Below are positions 53,604-62,619 of a stretch of DNA of 64,000 nucleotides, piece after piece. How positions within the stretch are numbered: the first letter of the stretch is position 1; each line of letters opens with the position of its first letter. Source of the DNA: Vibrio maerlii (lineage in GTDB: Bacteria > Pseudomonadota > Gammaproteobacteria > Enterobacterales > Vibrionaceae); NCBI RefSeq assembly GCF_003415655.1, contig NZ_QRHC01000006.1:305154-369153 (forward strand), read 5' to 3'. The position numbers and the translations under genes were made by a program. The notes below the pieces were generated by a model. It had not been told where the DNA came from and did no database searches. It was given only the letters and a program-made list of their open reading frames with translations.

Positions 53604-54907
53604 TAGTACTCTACCTCTTCATACCATTCTTTCGGCGTAGCAACATATAGCGCATCCAAAAGGTTTCCTGATGCGTTCATGACTCGGAATTTTGCGTACT
53701 GTTCAGCATATTTAGCATCTAGGTAATCTTTGCGGGCTTCAAACAGTTCATTTTCGGTATTAAGCAAGTCTAGAAGTGTTCGTTTGCCAATCTTGTACTG
53801 CTTCTCATAGGCAATAACGGTTTCAGACGCAGAATCTACATGGTCGGCTAAGAACTCTTTTTGTTGCAATGTGAGATCTAGAGCACTCCAAGATAAACGC
53901 AGCCCTTCTTCCACCATGCGATAGGTTCTGTCACGAAGATCTTTAGATTTGTTGAGTTGATAAGCCATAGCTTCACTGCGATCTGAGTCTGAACCACCGT
54001 TATAGAGGTTGTAGCGCATGCGTAGCATTGCTAGTGTTTCGTCACTGCGTCCTTTATCGCCCGCCGCGTCATCACGCCAAGTTTGAGAGGCTTCAATACT
54101 AAAAGTAGGGTAGTTTACACCTTTAGATTGATCATACTGAAATCTAGCAGCATCAACATCAACTAGCGATACCTTTATAACGGGGTGATTTTCTGCCGCA
54201 GTATCGAGTGCTGTTTGTAGTGTCGGGGGCAGTTTATTGACGTCTGCGCTAGGGAAGACTAAACCAAGCGGGATTTGACCGACGATACGCTCGAACTGAG
54301 TGTGAGTATCATAAAGGTTATTTTGTGCAGCGAGCAAATTACCGTGAGCTTTCGCGATACGTGCCTCTACCTGTGTCACATCCGCAGTCGAACCGATACC
54401 GGAATCTGCACGTCGCTTGATATCTTTATAAATGTCTTTGTGTATTGCTAAGTTGCTTTCTGACAGAGCCAGTACTTCATATGACTGAAGTGCGTCTAGG
54501 TAGACTTTTGTTACTTCAAGAGCGAGGTCTTGAGCATCCGCAAGCAGTTGGTAGCGAACCGACTCTGCTTCGGCAGCGGTTCGGTCCATGTCATTTAACG
54601 TTGCAGAGCCATCCCACAGCAGTTGCGTAAGGCTGACCGTTGCCTCTTTACGTGTCAGGTCCGTTTCATTTCCAATAGCCGGATCAATTCCCTCATAACC
54701 AATGCCTGCATCGAGGTCTATAGAGGGTAAGTAAGCTCCACCAGATGCTTTTGCTTCATAGACTTTGCTTTGAAACTCATTAAATGAGCTCTTAATCTCT
54801 GGGTTAGTAGCAAGCGCAATCGCAACAGCTTGTTCTAGCGTTTGAGCATTAACCGAGAAGCTCAATACGATAGCACTACCTAAAGCGCTGACTGTCGTCC
54901 TTTTCAA
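53603..54907 (-). CDS. TolC-family outer-membrane protein for adhesin secretion
   Basis: This 434-residue outer-membrane efflux protein has a signal peptide (MKRTTVSALGSAIVLSFS…NA) and two OEP repeats (LEQAVAIALATNPEIKSSFN; ALDTAAENHPVIKVSLVDVD), as in TolC/LapE. It would form the channel for type I secretion of the divergent adhesins. I place the start at TTG 54907 because AAGGAGAG lies 7 bp upstream and the signal peptide follows at once; an ATG nine codons upstream gives an arginine-rich extension before the signal. Confidence 0.87.
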   Translation of the reverse strand: MKRTTVSALGSAIVLSFSVNAQTLEQAVAIALATNPEIKSSFNEFQSKVYEAKASGGAYLPSIDLDAGIGYEGIDPAIGNETDLTRKEATVSLTQLLWDGSATLNDMDRTAAEAESVRYQLLADAQDLALEVTKVYLDALQSYEVLALSESNLAIHKDIYKDIKRRADSGIGSTADVTQVEARIAKAHGNLLAAQNNLYDTHTQFERIVGQIPLGLVFPSADVNKLPPTLQTALDTAAENHPVIKVSLVDVDAARFQYDQSKGVNYPTFSIEASQTWRDDAAGDKGRSDETLAMLRMRYNLYNGGSDSDRSEAMAYQLNKSKDLRDRTYRMVEEGLRLSWSALDLTLQQKEFLADHVDSASETVIAYEKQYKIGKRTLLDLLNTENELFEARKDYLDAKYAEQYAKFRVMNASGNLLDALYVATPKEWYEEVEY

Positions 54908-55274
54908 TCTATCTCTCCTTGAGTAACCACACATGGCTGTTGTTTGGATTTATATCTAATGCTGCGCGTTAAAATGTTAATAAAAATGCCATTCCAAACG
55001 TAATATATTCATCAATTTCAGTATGATACTACAGAAACCTTGGTAAACCAGATGATTTGAAACATTCTGCTTACATCTTATTTGAAAACGTGATCCTAGA
55101 TACTATACGTTTATATATAGGGTGATCGTGATCTTAGTCCAGAGAAATTTTTTATAAATGACATGCTTGTTACATTGATCTAGCTTTCTGTGAACAAACG
55201 TAGGTGTTAGATTGATGTTAGGAAAATATTAAAATTCAACTTATTAGTGATTGAATAGATTTAGAGGCATACGT
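54908..55274. other. Divergent intergenic region of the adhesin locus
   Basis: About 365 AT-rich bp hold the promoters for the TolC/OmpA operon (minus) and the first giant adhesin (plus). No gene is seen. I cannot assign a -35/-10 pair or operator with confidence. A CsgD/VpsT-type or c-di-GMP-responsive site would be expected here by analogy with other adhesin loci. Confidence 0.4.
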
Positions 55275-58200
55275 ATGGATATTAACTCTCTAAAAGACCC
55301 ACAACTTATGGCAGATGGTGGTCGTGTAATTATTGATGTTAACGGCAACATAAAGGTAATTGGTCGAGATGAGGTTCTCAACCCAGGTGAGGTTGTAATT
55401 CAATCATTAGAAGGCGCTGATATTGTTCAAATAATCGCTCAAAATGAAGATAATGAGCCCGTTGATGTCACTTCTGATGTCGATGCCATTTTTGCAGCAC
55501 TTGAAAGCGGCGAGGATCCAACCCAACTATCGGATGATTTCGCAACGGCTGCGGGCGAAGCGCAAGGCTCAAGCTTAGATAACACGGGTAGCGTAGATCG
55601 TGTTGGTAATGAAGTTATAGCTACCACTTTATTTGAAACGGTGGGTTTGAGTACGTTGCAAGACATCGGCCTTAGTCAAACTCAAAGCTTGACTCTGCTC
55701 CAGCAATTCAAAGACCGAGTGGCGCCAGAAGCTCCTGCTATCTCACTGGACACAGACTCTGGGTTTATTGGTGACGACTTCATCACTAACAACGGCTCTT
55801 ATACAGTTACACCAAACGAGCCGAACAGTGTTATTGAGTATTTTTATAATAATCAATGGAATTCAACACCACCTTCGCTTCAAGAAGGACCAAATAGCAT
55901 TGAAGTTCGTGAAGTCGATGAGTCAAACAATGCATCACCATCGAGTGTGCTTAACTTCATTTTAGATACTCAACCTCCAGCTCCTCCAGCCGTTGAGTTG
56001 GTTGTCGACTCTGGTACTAGCGGTACTGACAATCTCACAAATGATGGTCGCTACACTGTCACCCCATCCGAAGATGGGAACCTTGTTGAATACAAAGATC
56101 CCAAAACAAACCAATGGACCACGACACCACCAGTTGCACAAGAGGGTGAGAATACGATCGTTGTCCGTGAGACGGATATAGCGGGCAATGTGTCGGATGA
56201 GGCGACGTTCGAGTTTACGTTAGATACCCAAGTTCAAGCACCCACCATCTCGCTGGAAGCCGCGGACGACAATAACGACGGCCTCTATAACAAAGCGGAG
56301 TTGGGCGACGACGGTACGGTCACAGCGCGTGTCGAACTGCCAGATGATTTTGATGCGGATAACAACGACAAGTTGTTCATCAATGGCAGCGAATACAGCC
56401 TCACTGACACAGATCTGAGTAATGGTTACGTCGAGCTTGCTATCGAGCCAAATGAAGAGATCACCGCGCACATTGTCGATGGGGCGGGCAACCGCTCAGA
56501 AGAAGCTTCTGAAACAGCGCTTGATGCGGACACTCAAGTTCAAGCACCCACCATCTCGCTAGAGGCCGCGGACGACAATAACGACGGTCTCTATAACAAA
56601 GCGGAATTGGGTGATGACGGTACGGTCAAAGCGCGTGTTGAACTGCCAGATGACTTTGATGCAGACAACAACGACAAGTTGTTCATCAATGGCAGCGAAT
56701 ACAGCCTCACCGACACAGACCTGAGTAATGGTTACGTCGAACTTGCTATCGAGCCAAATGAAGAGGTCACCGCTCATATTGTCGATGGGGCGGGCAATCG
56801 CTCAGAAGAGACTTCTGAAACGGCGCTCGATGCGGACACGCAAGTTCAAGCACCGACCATCTCGCTAGAAGTGGCGGACGATAATAATGACGGTCTCTAT
56901 AACAAAACGGAATTGGGTGACGACGGTACGGTCACAGCGCGTGTCGAACTGCCAGATGACTTTGATACAGACAATATCGATAAGTTGTTTATCAATGGCA
57001 GCGAATACAGCCTCACTGACACAGATCTGAGTAATGGTTACGTCGAGCTTGCTATCGAGCCAAATGAAGAGATCACCGCGCACATTGTCGATGGGGCGGG
57101 CAACCGCTCAGAAGAGGCTTCTGAAACGGCGCTCGATGCGGACACGCAAGTTCAAGCACCGACTATCTCGCTAGAAGCGGCGGACGATAATAACGACGGT
57201 CTCTATAACAAAGCGGAGTTGGGTGACGACGGTACGATCAAAGCGCGTGTTGAACTGCCAGATGACTTTGATACAGACAATAACGATAAGTTGTTTATCA
57301 ATGGCAGCGAATACACGCTCACCGATGCTGACATTACTAATGGTTACGTCGAGCTTGATATCGAGCCAAATGAAGAGGTCACCGCTCATATTGTGGATGG
57401 GGCGGGCAACCGCTCAGAAGAAGCTTCTGAAACGGCGCTTGATGTGGACACTCAAGTTCAAGCACCCACCATCTCGCTAGAGGCCGCGGACGACAATAAC
57501 GACGGTCTCTATAACAAAGCGGAATTGGGTGATGACGGTACGGTCAAAGCGCGTGTTGAACTGCCAGATGACTTTGATGCAGACAATAACGATAAGTTGT
57601 TTATCAATGGCAGCGAATACACGCTCACCGATGCTGACATTACTAATGGTTACGTCGAGCTTGATATCGAGCCAACTGAAGAGGTCACCGCTCATATTGT
57701 AGATGGGGCGGGCAACCGCTCAGAAGAAGCTTCTGAAACGGCGCTCGATGCGGACACGCAAGTTCGAGCACCCACCATCTCACTGGAAACAGCTGACACG
57801 AATGGTGATGGCGTCTACAACGAAGCTGAGTTGGGTGCTGATGGTAAAGTCGTTGCTACCGTTACATTGCCAAATGACTTCGATTCTAATGTCGATAAGC
57901 TGTTCATTGATGGTAGTGAGTACGTTTTAAGTTCTGTTGAAATTAATGCCGGTTATGTTGAGTTTGATGTAACGCCAAATCAAACGGTTACAGCATATAT
58001 CGTTGATAGTGCAGGTAACATCTCAGAACAAGCATCACAAACTGCACTAAACGCCGATAAAGGGCCAGAAGCTTCCGATTTCGATGTGATCGTAGATAGC
58101 TCGAATAGAACCCAAATTGTATTTGATAGTGACGATGCTTCAAGTGATCAAGTCTCCGATATAGAAGACGACGCCTCCGGGACTCCACTTAAAATCATAA

Positions 58201-61200
58201 TCACTGAACTTCCTGAGTTTGGTGAGGTTTATTATGACGGTGTTCTACTTGAAGCGGGTGACCTTGTTGACGCTAATGAAAATCCAATACAATTTGATTC
58301 AGATAAAATCAGTTATCAACCTGCAACAGAAACCAACACCTTTAATCTAGGTAGTCAAACAGAGCTCGATGGTACGCAGGGCATAGATCGAAGCAACGAT
58401 GATTTCTTAAACTGGGGTGAGCGAGTCGATAATAATACTAGGGAACTTAAACTGGGTGACAACACCGTTACGATTAGCAGCGAAGGTGGCTCATTACGCC
58501 AATATGGTTCTAACACAGGACATGTGGGATATGGTATCGGCGTCGGTGGCGGTGGCGGTATTCAGCAAGGAGAGTCTATCAACATAGACTTGTCACAAAT
58601 GCCCTCTGATAGTGTGACACTCGGGCTAGACGGCTTGGGCGGCTACTTCGTAGATAATCATCCTAAAAGTAGTAGTGTAACGATTGAAGTTACGTACATT
58701 GATGAGAACGGTGATTTTCAAACTGAAGACTTTGACTTTAATAAGTCTGACTTTGAAGAATCTGGTATTGGAAACACGGATGGAATCTATAGAGAGATCA
58801 CCATTCCTTCTGTTGGTTTAGGTCTTCCAGACGGTGCCGGTGATATCGTTGGGGTGAAATTGGGTACTGAAGGTCAGGGGAATTGGGAACTTCGCTCAAT
58901 AGAGACAAGCCAAAATCCTGACACGCTTAAATACAAGGCTGTTGATTCGGCAGGGAATGAAAGTGAGGTGAAAGAAGTCACTTTCGTTGATTCACGAGAC
59001 TCAGCAATTGAAGCGATCCAAGATACCTTCGAGTTTAATGAAGATGAAAGCATTCGTATTCCTATTTCTGAACTTCTTAGTAATGATTCAGGAATCGATA
59101 GTGAAAATGCTCGTATTACCTACGTGTACGGTGAGGAATACGGAGATGCTCGCCTAGAATACGATGAGGGCCTTGGCGAAAACGTTGTAATATTTGATTT
59201 GCCGAAAGATCACAATGGCCAATCGTCTTTCAAGTATCAAATTACTGATGACAGGGGTAATTTTAGTGAAGCAACTGTCAATCTAAAAATTAATCCACTA
59301 AATGACGCACCAAAAGCAATTGAAGGTAATGCGCTTGGGGAAGAAGATAAGCCGCTAATATTTGAGTGGGATAACTTTAACGTTAGTGATGTGGACTCAG
59401 ATGATTTATCTATCGTCATAGAATCACTCCCATCTGATGGAAAACTAGAGCTCTGGAATTCAGATACGGAAGAATTTGAAGTTGTCATTCAAAGTGATGT
59501 CGACTCAGTACTGAGTATTTCGAAAGGCCAAATTGACAATGGATATTTCAGATTTGTACCTGACGCACAAGAGTCGAGTAATGACCAAGCTCCTGATGGT
59601 ATAGGGAATAACCAAGCCGATTACGCGCAGTTTGACTATTACGCCACTGATGGAAATAAAACTAGCGATTCTACTAAGTTATCCATTGATATTGATGCAA
59701 AAGCCGACAAACCAACAATAACTGTTCATAGTGATGATATCGTTGCGAAAATAGACTTCCAAGATGCCGTATATGATAAGAGTTGGGGTGTCGTTGATCT
59801 ATATAGTTTGTCAGGTATCGGCACAATCGGTACTTGGAAGAGTAGCCACGGTGACCTAGTGGAAGTCGGTAACGAGAGTGTATATCGAGACGGTGGAAGT
59901 CATGGCAACAAAGTCATGGAGTTAGAATACAAAACTTCAGACGATTATATGTACACAGAACTCGAAGTGAAGCAAGGTGAATACTACTCCTTCAAATTTG
60001 ATATTAGTGCTCGAAAAGATTCTGTTTTTGGTGGTGACTCTGACTTAAACGTAGTTTGGGTTAATACTGAGACTCAAGAAGAAACTATCCTTTATCAATT
60101 CCGCCCTGATGATGAAAATTGGTTAAGAGATCAGATGATAGTACTGCCAACTAGTGAAGGCGGCACATATCAATTGAAATTGGTATCGGCAGATCCTGGA
60201 GTAAGAGGATCTTATGGTGCCATCCTCGATAATCTCGAAATAACGAAATCGGACTCAATGGGCTTTGAAGATGTTCCAATTGCTTTGCCAGAGCTAGACA
60301 TCAATTCAGAAGACAAAGATGGTTCTGAAAGTTATATCGTGACCATCTCTGGTTTACCAGAAGGTAGTAAAGTTAGTGATGGTCAGAGCGAAATCTCCAT
60401 TGGCGTTGATGGTACGGCTGATATATCTGACTTTGACTTCAAAAATCTATTCGTTGTTGTAGATGAGCCGAACACTTATAAGTACACGATTACAGCGGTA
60501 AGTGTTGAGCAGAGCAATTCATCGACTTCTGAACCTGTAAAAGTGGAACTTAGTTTGACGGTACACCCAACGCCTACGGGTTCAGAGACAATAGCTGCTG
60601 ATGATTTAGTGACTTCCATAGAGGATGCTGTTGTTCAAGGTAATGTCCTTGACAACGATATTGACACCGATAAAAAGCTCACAGTAGATACTTTTGAAGT
60701 AAACCAAGTTCAATATTCAGCGAGTGGCTCTGCCATTGTTATGCCTGGTATTGGCGAGCTAGTGCTAGATGTTGATGGCTCATACAACTTCACTCCAGTA
60801 AGCAACTGGAGTGGAGATGTTCCAACTGTCACCTACACAACAAACACTGGTGCAACCGCTGAATTGAAGATTACGGTCGAAAGCCGTCCTGATCCAGTGG
60901 TTGATTCAAGTTTTATTGTGACCTTAGGTGATGCAACAGTTATAAATGCTAAAATCTCAGAAGGTGAAGAAGTAAAATTTGGTGAACCAGGCAGAGAAAA
61001 CGATGTACGTGCTTACGAGTTTGATGGTTTAACAATCTCCTCGATCGATGACACTACCTTGTATCGTAGCAATGGGCAGGGTATTGGCGTGGGTACTAAG
61101 GGAGAATGGGGTATAGATAAAGAAGAAGGTTTGATGTTCGCCCTAGATTCTTATGTCAATGATATTGGGTTTGTGTTCAAAAATGGACAAGGGACAAACG

Positions 61201-62189
61201 TCATTTTTACTATTCACACTTTAGATGGTGAAACGATCACATCGGACATTGTTACTCTGGGTGGCAATAATAATAGTGAGTTTACGTACCATTACACTGC
61301 TTCAAAAACTTTTGACCGTATTTCATTCGAAGTGGTGAAAGAGGGTCAAGGTAATCTTACTTTGATGGGATTAGACAGCAATAGTATCACTCAAAACTCT
61401 TATAACTACCCGCTCGAATTGAGCTTCGAGTTAGAAGATGAAAGTGATACTGCTACATCGATTACTTTGAGTGGGTTCCCGGAAGGAACCGACATCAAGG
61501 TATCCGAAACAGATCTAGATGGTGAGGTTGAGCTAACTGATAATGGAGATGGCTCGTGGTCGATCGTTCCTAGTGCATTACAGTATGATGGTCAAACCTA
61601 TAGTTTGGACAATCTGCTAGTGCAATCTATTGACACACCTTTACCTGATGATTTCAAACCTATGGTTACTATCGAAACCTACGATTCAGAGACTGACGAA
61701 ACCTCTATATCTGTTCGTGGCGGTTCTTTGTCTTCAACTGTTGAAGGTGGTGATTTTGATGACCTACTGGATGGTCAAGAGGGCGATGATACTCTAAACG
61801 GTGGATTGGGTGATGATATTCTAATTGGAGGATTAGGTGATGATATCTTAACTGGCGGAGATGGTGCTGACCTTTTCCAATGGGTTGATATGGAAACAGC
61901 CACAGATACCGTTACCGATTTCAATTTACAAGAAGGCGATCGCCTCGATATTTCAGGGTTGTTAGATGATCAAACTCAGAGTGAGTTAGATGATTTACTT
62001 TCAGACCTTGCTGATGGTGATAACACTGATTCCGATAGTGATGTGTCTATCTTGGTGACTGAAGTATCTGGTCATGCAAAACTTGAAGTAGCCAAAGGCA
62101 GCGAGACTCTTACTGTTGATTTTGATAATGCATCGGCGGCTGATGTCACAAAAGGGCTACTGGACAGTTTTAATTTTAATCAGGATTAA
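55275..62189 (+). CDS. Giant LapA/RTX-type adhesin 1
   Basis: This 2304-residue surface adhesin starts at ATG 55275 (AGAGG upstream; the same MDINSL start as the next adhesin). Residues 1-100 form an N-terminal retention-type module with TAAG at 91-94, matching the LapG cleavage site. Two Ig-like domains follow, then five near-identical 102-residue Ig-like repeats plus a diverged sixth (residues 319-930), several non-Ig beta domains, and VCBS/cadherin-like segments. Near 2158 come RTX calcium repeats GGLGDDILIGGLGDDIL and a C-terminal type I secretion signal. It is probably exported through the divergent TolC-like channel and held at the surface until cleaved. It would mediate attachment or biofilm formation; the ligand is unknown. 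Confidence 0.93.
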   Translation: MDINSLKDPQLMADGGRVIIDVNGNIKVIGRDEVLNPGEVVIQSLEGADIVQIIAQNEDNEPVDVTSDVDAIFAALESGEDPTQLSDDFATAAGEAQGSSLDNTGSVDRVGNEVIATTLFETVGLSTLQDIGLSQTQSLTLLQQFKDRVAPEAPAISLDTDSGFIGDDFITNNGSYTVTPNEPNSVIEYFYNNQWNSTPPSLQEGPNSIEVREVDESNNASPSSVLNFILDTQPPAPPAVELVVDSGTSGTDNLTNDGRYTVTPSEDGNLVEYKDPKTNQWTTTPPVAQEGENTIVVRETDIAGNVSDEATFEFTLDTQVQAPTISLEAADDNNDGLYNKAELGDDGTVTARVELPDDFDADNNDKLFINGSEYSLTDTDLSNGYVELAIEPNEEITAHIVDGAGNRSEEASETALDADTQVQAPTISLEAADDNNDGLYNKAELGDDGTVKARVELPDDFDADNNDKLFINGSEYSLTDTDLSNGYVELAIEPNEEVTAHIVDGAGNRSEETSETALDADTQVQAPTISLEVADDNNDGLYNKTELGDDGTVTARVELPDDFDTDNIDKLFINGSEYSLTDTDLSNGYVELAIEPNEEITAHIVDGAGNRSEEASETALDADTQVQAPTISLEAADDNNDGLYNKAELGDDGTIKARVELPDDFDTDNNDKLFINGSEYTLTDADITNGYVELDIEPNEEVTAHIVDGAGNRSEEASETALDVDTQVQAPTISLEAADDNNDGLYNKAELGDDGTVKARVELPDDFDADNNDKLFINGSEYTLTDADITNGYVELDIEPTEEVTAHIVDGAGNRSEEASETALDADTQVRAPTISLETADTNGDGVYNEAELGADGKVVATVTLPNDFDSNVDKLFIDGSEYVLSSVEINAGYVEFDVTPNQTVTAYIVDSAGNISEQASQTALNADKGPEASDFDVIVDSSNRTQIVFDSDDASSDQVSDIEDDASGTPLKIIITELPEFGEVYYDGVLLEAGDLVDANENPIQFDSDKISYQPATETNTFNLGSQTELDGTQGIDRSNDDFLNWGERVDNNTRELKLGDNTVTISSEGGSLRQYGSNTGHVGYGIGVGGGGGIQQGESINIDLSQMPSDSVTLGLDGLGGYFVDNHPKSSSVTIEVTYIDENGDFQTEDFDFNKSDFEESGIGNTDGIYREITIPSVGLGLPDGAGDIVGVKLGTEGQGNWELRSIETSQNPDTLKYKAVDSAGNESEVKEVTFVDSRDSAIEAIQDTFEFNEDESIRIPISELLSNDSGIDSENARITYVYGEEYGDARLEYDEGLGENVVIFDLPKDHNGQSSFKYQITDDRGNFSEATVNLKINPLNDAPKAIEGNALGEEDKPLIFEWDNFNVSDVDSDDLSIVIESLPSDGKLELWNSDTEEFEVVIQSDVDSVLSISKGQIDNGYFRFVPDAQESSNDQAPDGIGNNQADYAQFDYYATDGNKTSDSTKLSIDIDAKADKPTITVHSDDIVAKIDFQDAVYDKSWGVVDLYSLSGIGTIGTWKSSHGDLVEVGNESVYRDGGSHGNKVMELEYKTSDDYMYTELEVKQGEYYSFKFDISARKDSVFGGDSDLNVVWVNTETQEETILYQFRPDDENWLRDQMIVLPTSEGGTYQLKLVSADPGVRGSYGAILDNLEITKSDSMGFEDVPIALPELDINSEDKDGSESYIVTISGLPEGSKVSDGQSEISIGVDGTADISDFDFKNLFVVVDEPNTYKYTITAVSVEQSNSSTSEPVKVELSLTVHPTPTGSETIAADDLVTSIEDAVVQGNVLDNDIDTDKKLTVDTFEVNQVQYSASGSAIVMPGIGELVLDVDGSYNFTPVSNWSGDVPTVTYTTNTGATAELKITVESRPDPVVDSSFIVTLGDATVINAKISEGEEVKFGEPGRENDVRAYEFDGLTISSIDDTTLYRSNGQGIGVGTKGEWGIDKEEGLMFALDSYVNDIGFVFKNGQGTNVIFTIHTLDGETITSDIVTLGGNNNSEFTYHYTASKTFDRISFEVVKEGQGNLTLMGLDSNSITQNSYNYPLELSFELEDESDTATSITLSGFPEGTDIKVSETDLDGEVELTDNGDGSWSIVPSALQYDGQTYSLDNLLVQSIDTPLPDDFKPMVTIETYDSETDETSISVRGGSLSSTVEGGDFDDLLDGQEGDDTLNGGLGDDILIGGLGDDILTGGDGADLFQWVDMETATDTVTDFNLQEGDRLDISGLLDDQTQSELDDLLSDLADGDNTDSDSDVSILVTEVSGHAKLEVAKGSETLTVDFDNASAADVTKGLLDSFNFNQD
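56229..58061 (+). repeat. Tandem 306-bp Ig-like repeats in adhesin 1
   Basis: Five near-identical 306-bp (102-residue) units begin at 56229, 56535, 56841, 57147 and 57453; a diverged sixth begins at 57759. Each starts with QVQAPTISLE (QVRAPTISLE in the sixth) and contains an EF-hand-like loop, DDNNDGLYNKAE or, in the sixth, DTNGDGVYNEAE. Units differ by a few residues in a mosaic pattern. The near identity at DNA level points to recent duplication or gene conversion. Confidence 0.9.
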
Positions 62190-62206
62190 AACTTTAATTA
62201 GCATAA

Positions 62207-62237
62207 CGAAAACACCACCGTTCAGGTGGTGTTTTCG
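62207..62237 (+). terminator. Strong terminator after adhesin 1
   Basis: A perfect 13-bp stem CGAAAACACCACC / GGTGGTGTTTTCG with a 5-nt loop lies 18 bp after the stop codon, with T-richness inside the stem. Confidence 0.85.
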
Positions 62238-62619
62238 TATAGGGTTCTAATAAATTATGGAACCAAACTTGTCTTAACAATGAGACAGAAATAAAAATAT
62301 ACTTTATAAATACATTTCCCTCAACGCTAATTGTAGAGCTCATTCCAATAAATGAGAATTTTATTGATTTTTTTATTGCTTTATTTCTTAGGTTGTTATC
62401 AAAGAATTGCATTAATATTTTTGATGAAGTACAGCTTGATACCCCTGTCAAGGTGAAAAACAGCTCCAGATATACCCACATCTACAAAACATTTTCCAAG
62501 ATTAAAAATCCACCATACTGTAGTCAGATGGTATTAGATGATTCGCGTTTTCCTGTTATATGCCAGTGAAGCTGAACAATTGATCTAAGCCTTTCTTGCA
62601 TCTGTAGGGAGTATCGGTC
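62238..62619. other. Intergenic region between the two adhesin genes
   Basis: About 380 very AT-rich bp show no convincing gene; a 95-codon minus-strand open frame overlapping the terminator is probably chance. The region must carry the promoter of the second adhesin, but I cannot name its elements. Confidence 0.4.

Noticed and set aside
56220..57695. Five minus-strand open frames of 72-83 codons spaced every 306 bp
   Set aside because: They are antisense shadows of the near-identical adhesin repeats; their regular spacing follows the repeat unit and they have no start signals.
62194..62481. 95-codon minus-strand frame after adhesin 1
   Set aside because: Its end overlaps the strong terminator and its composition is AT-driven; no motif or ribosome binding site was found.
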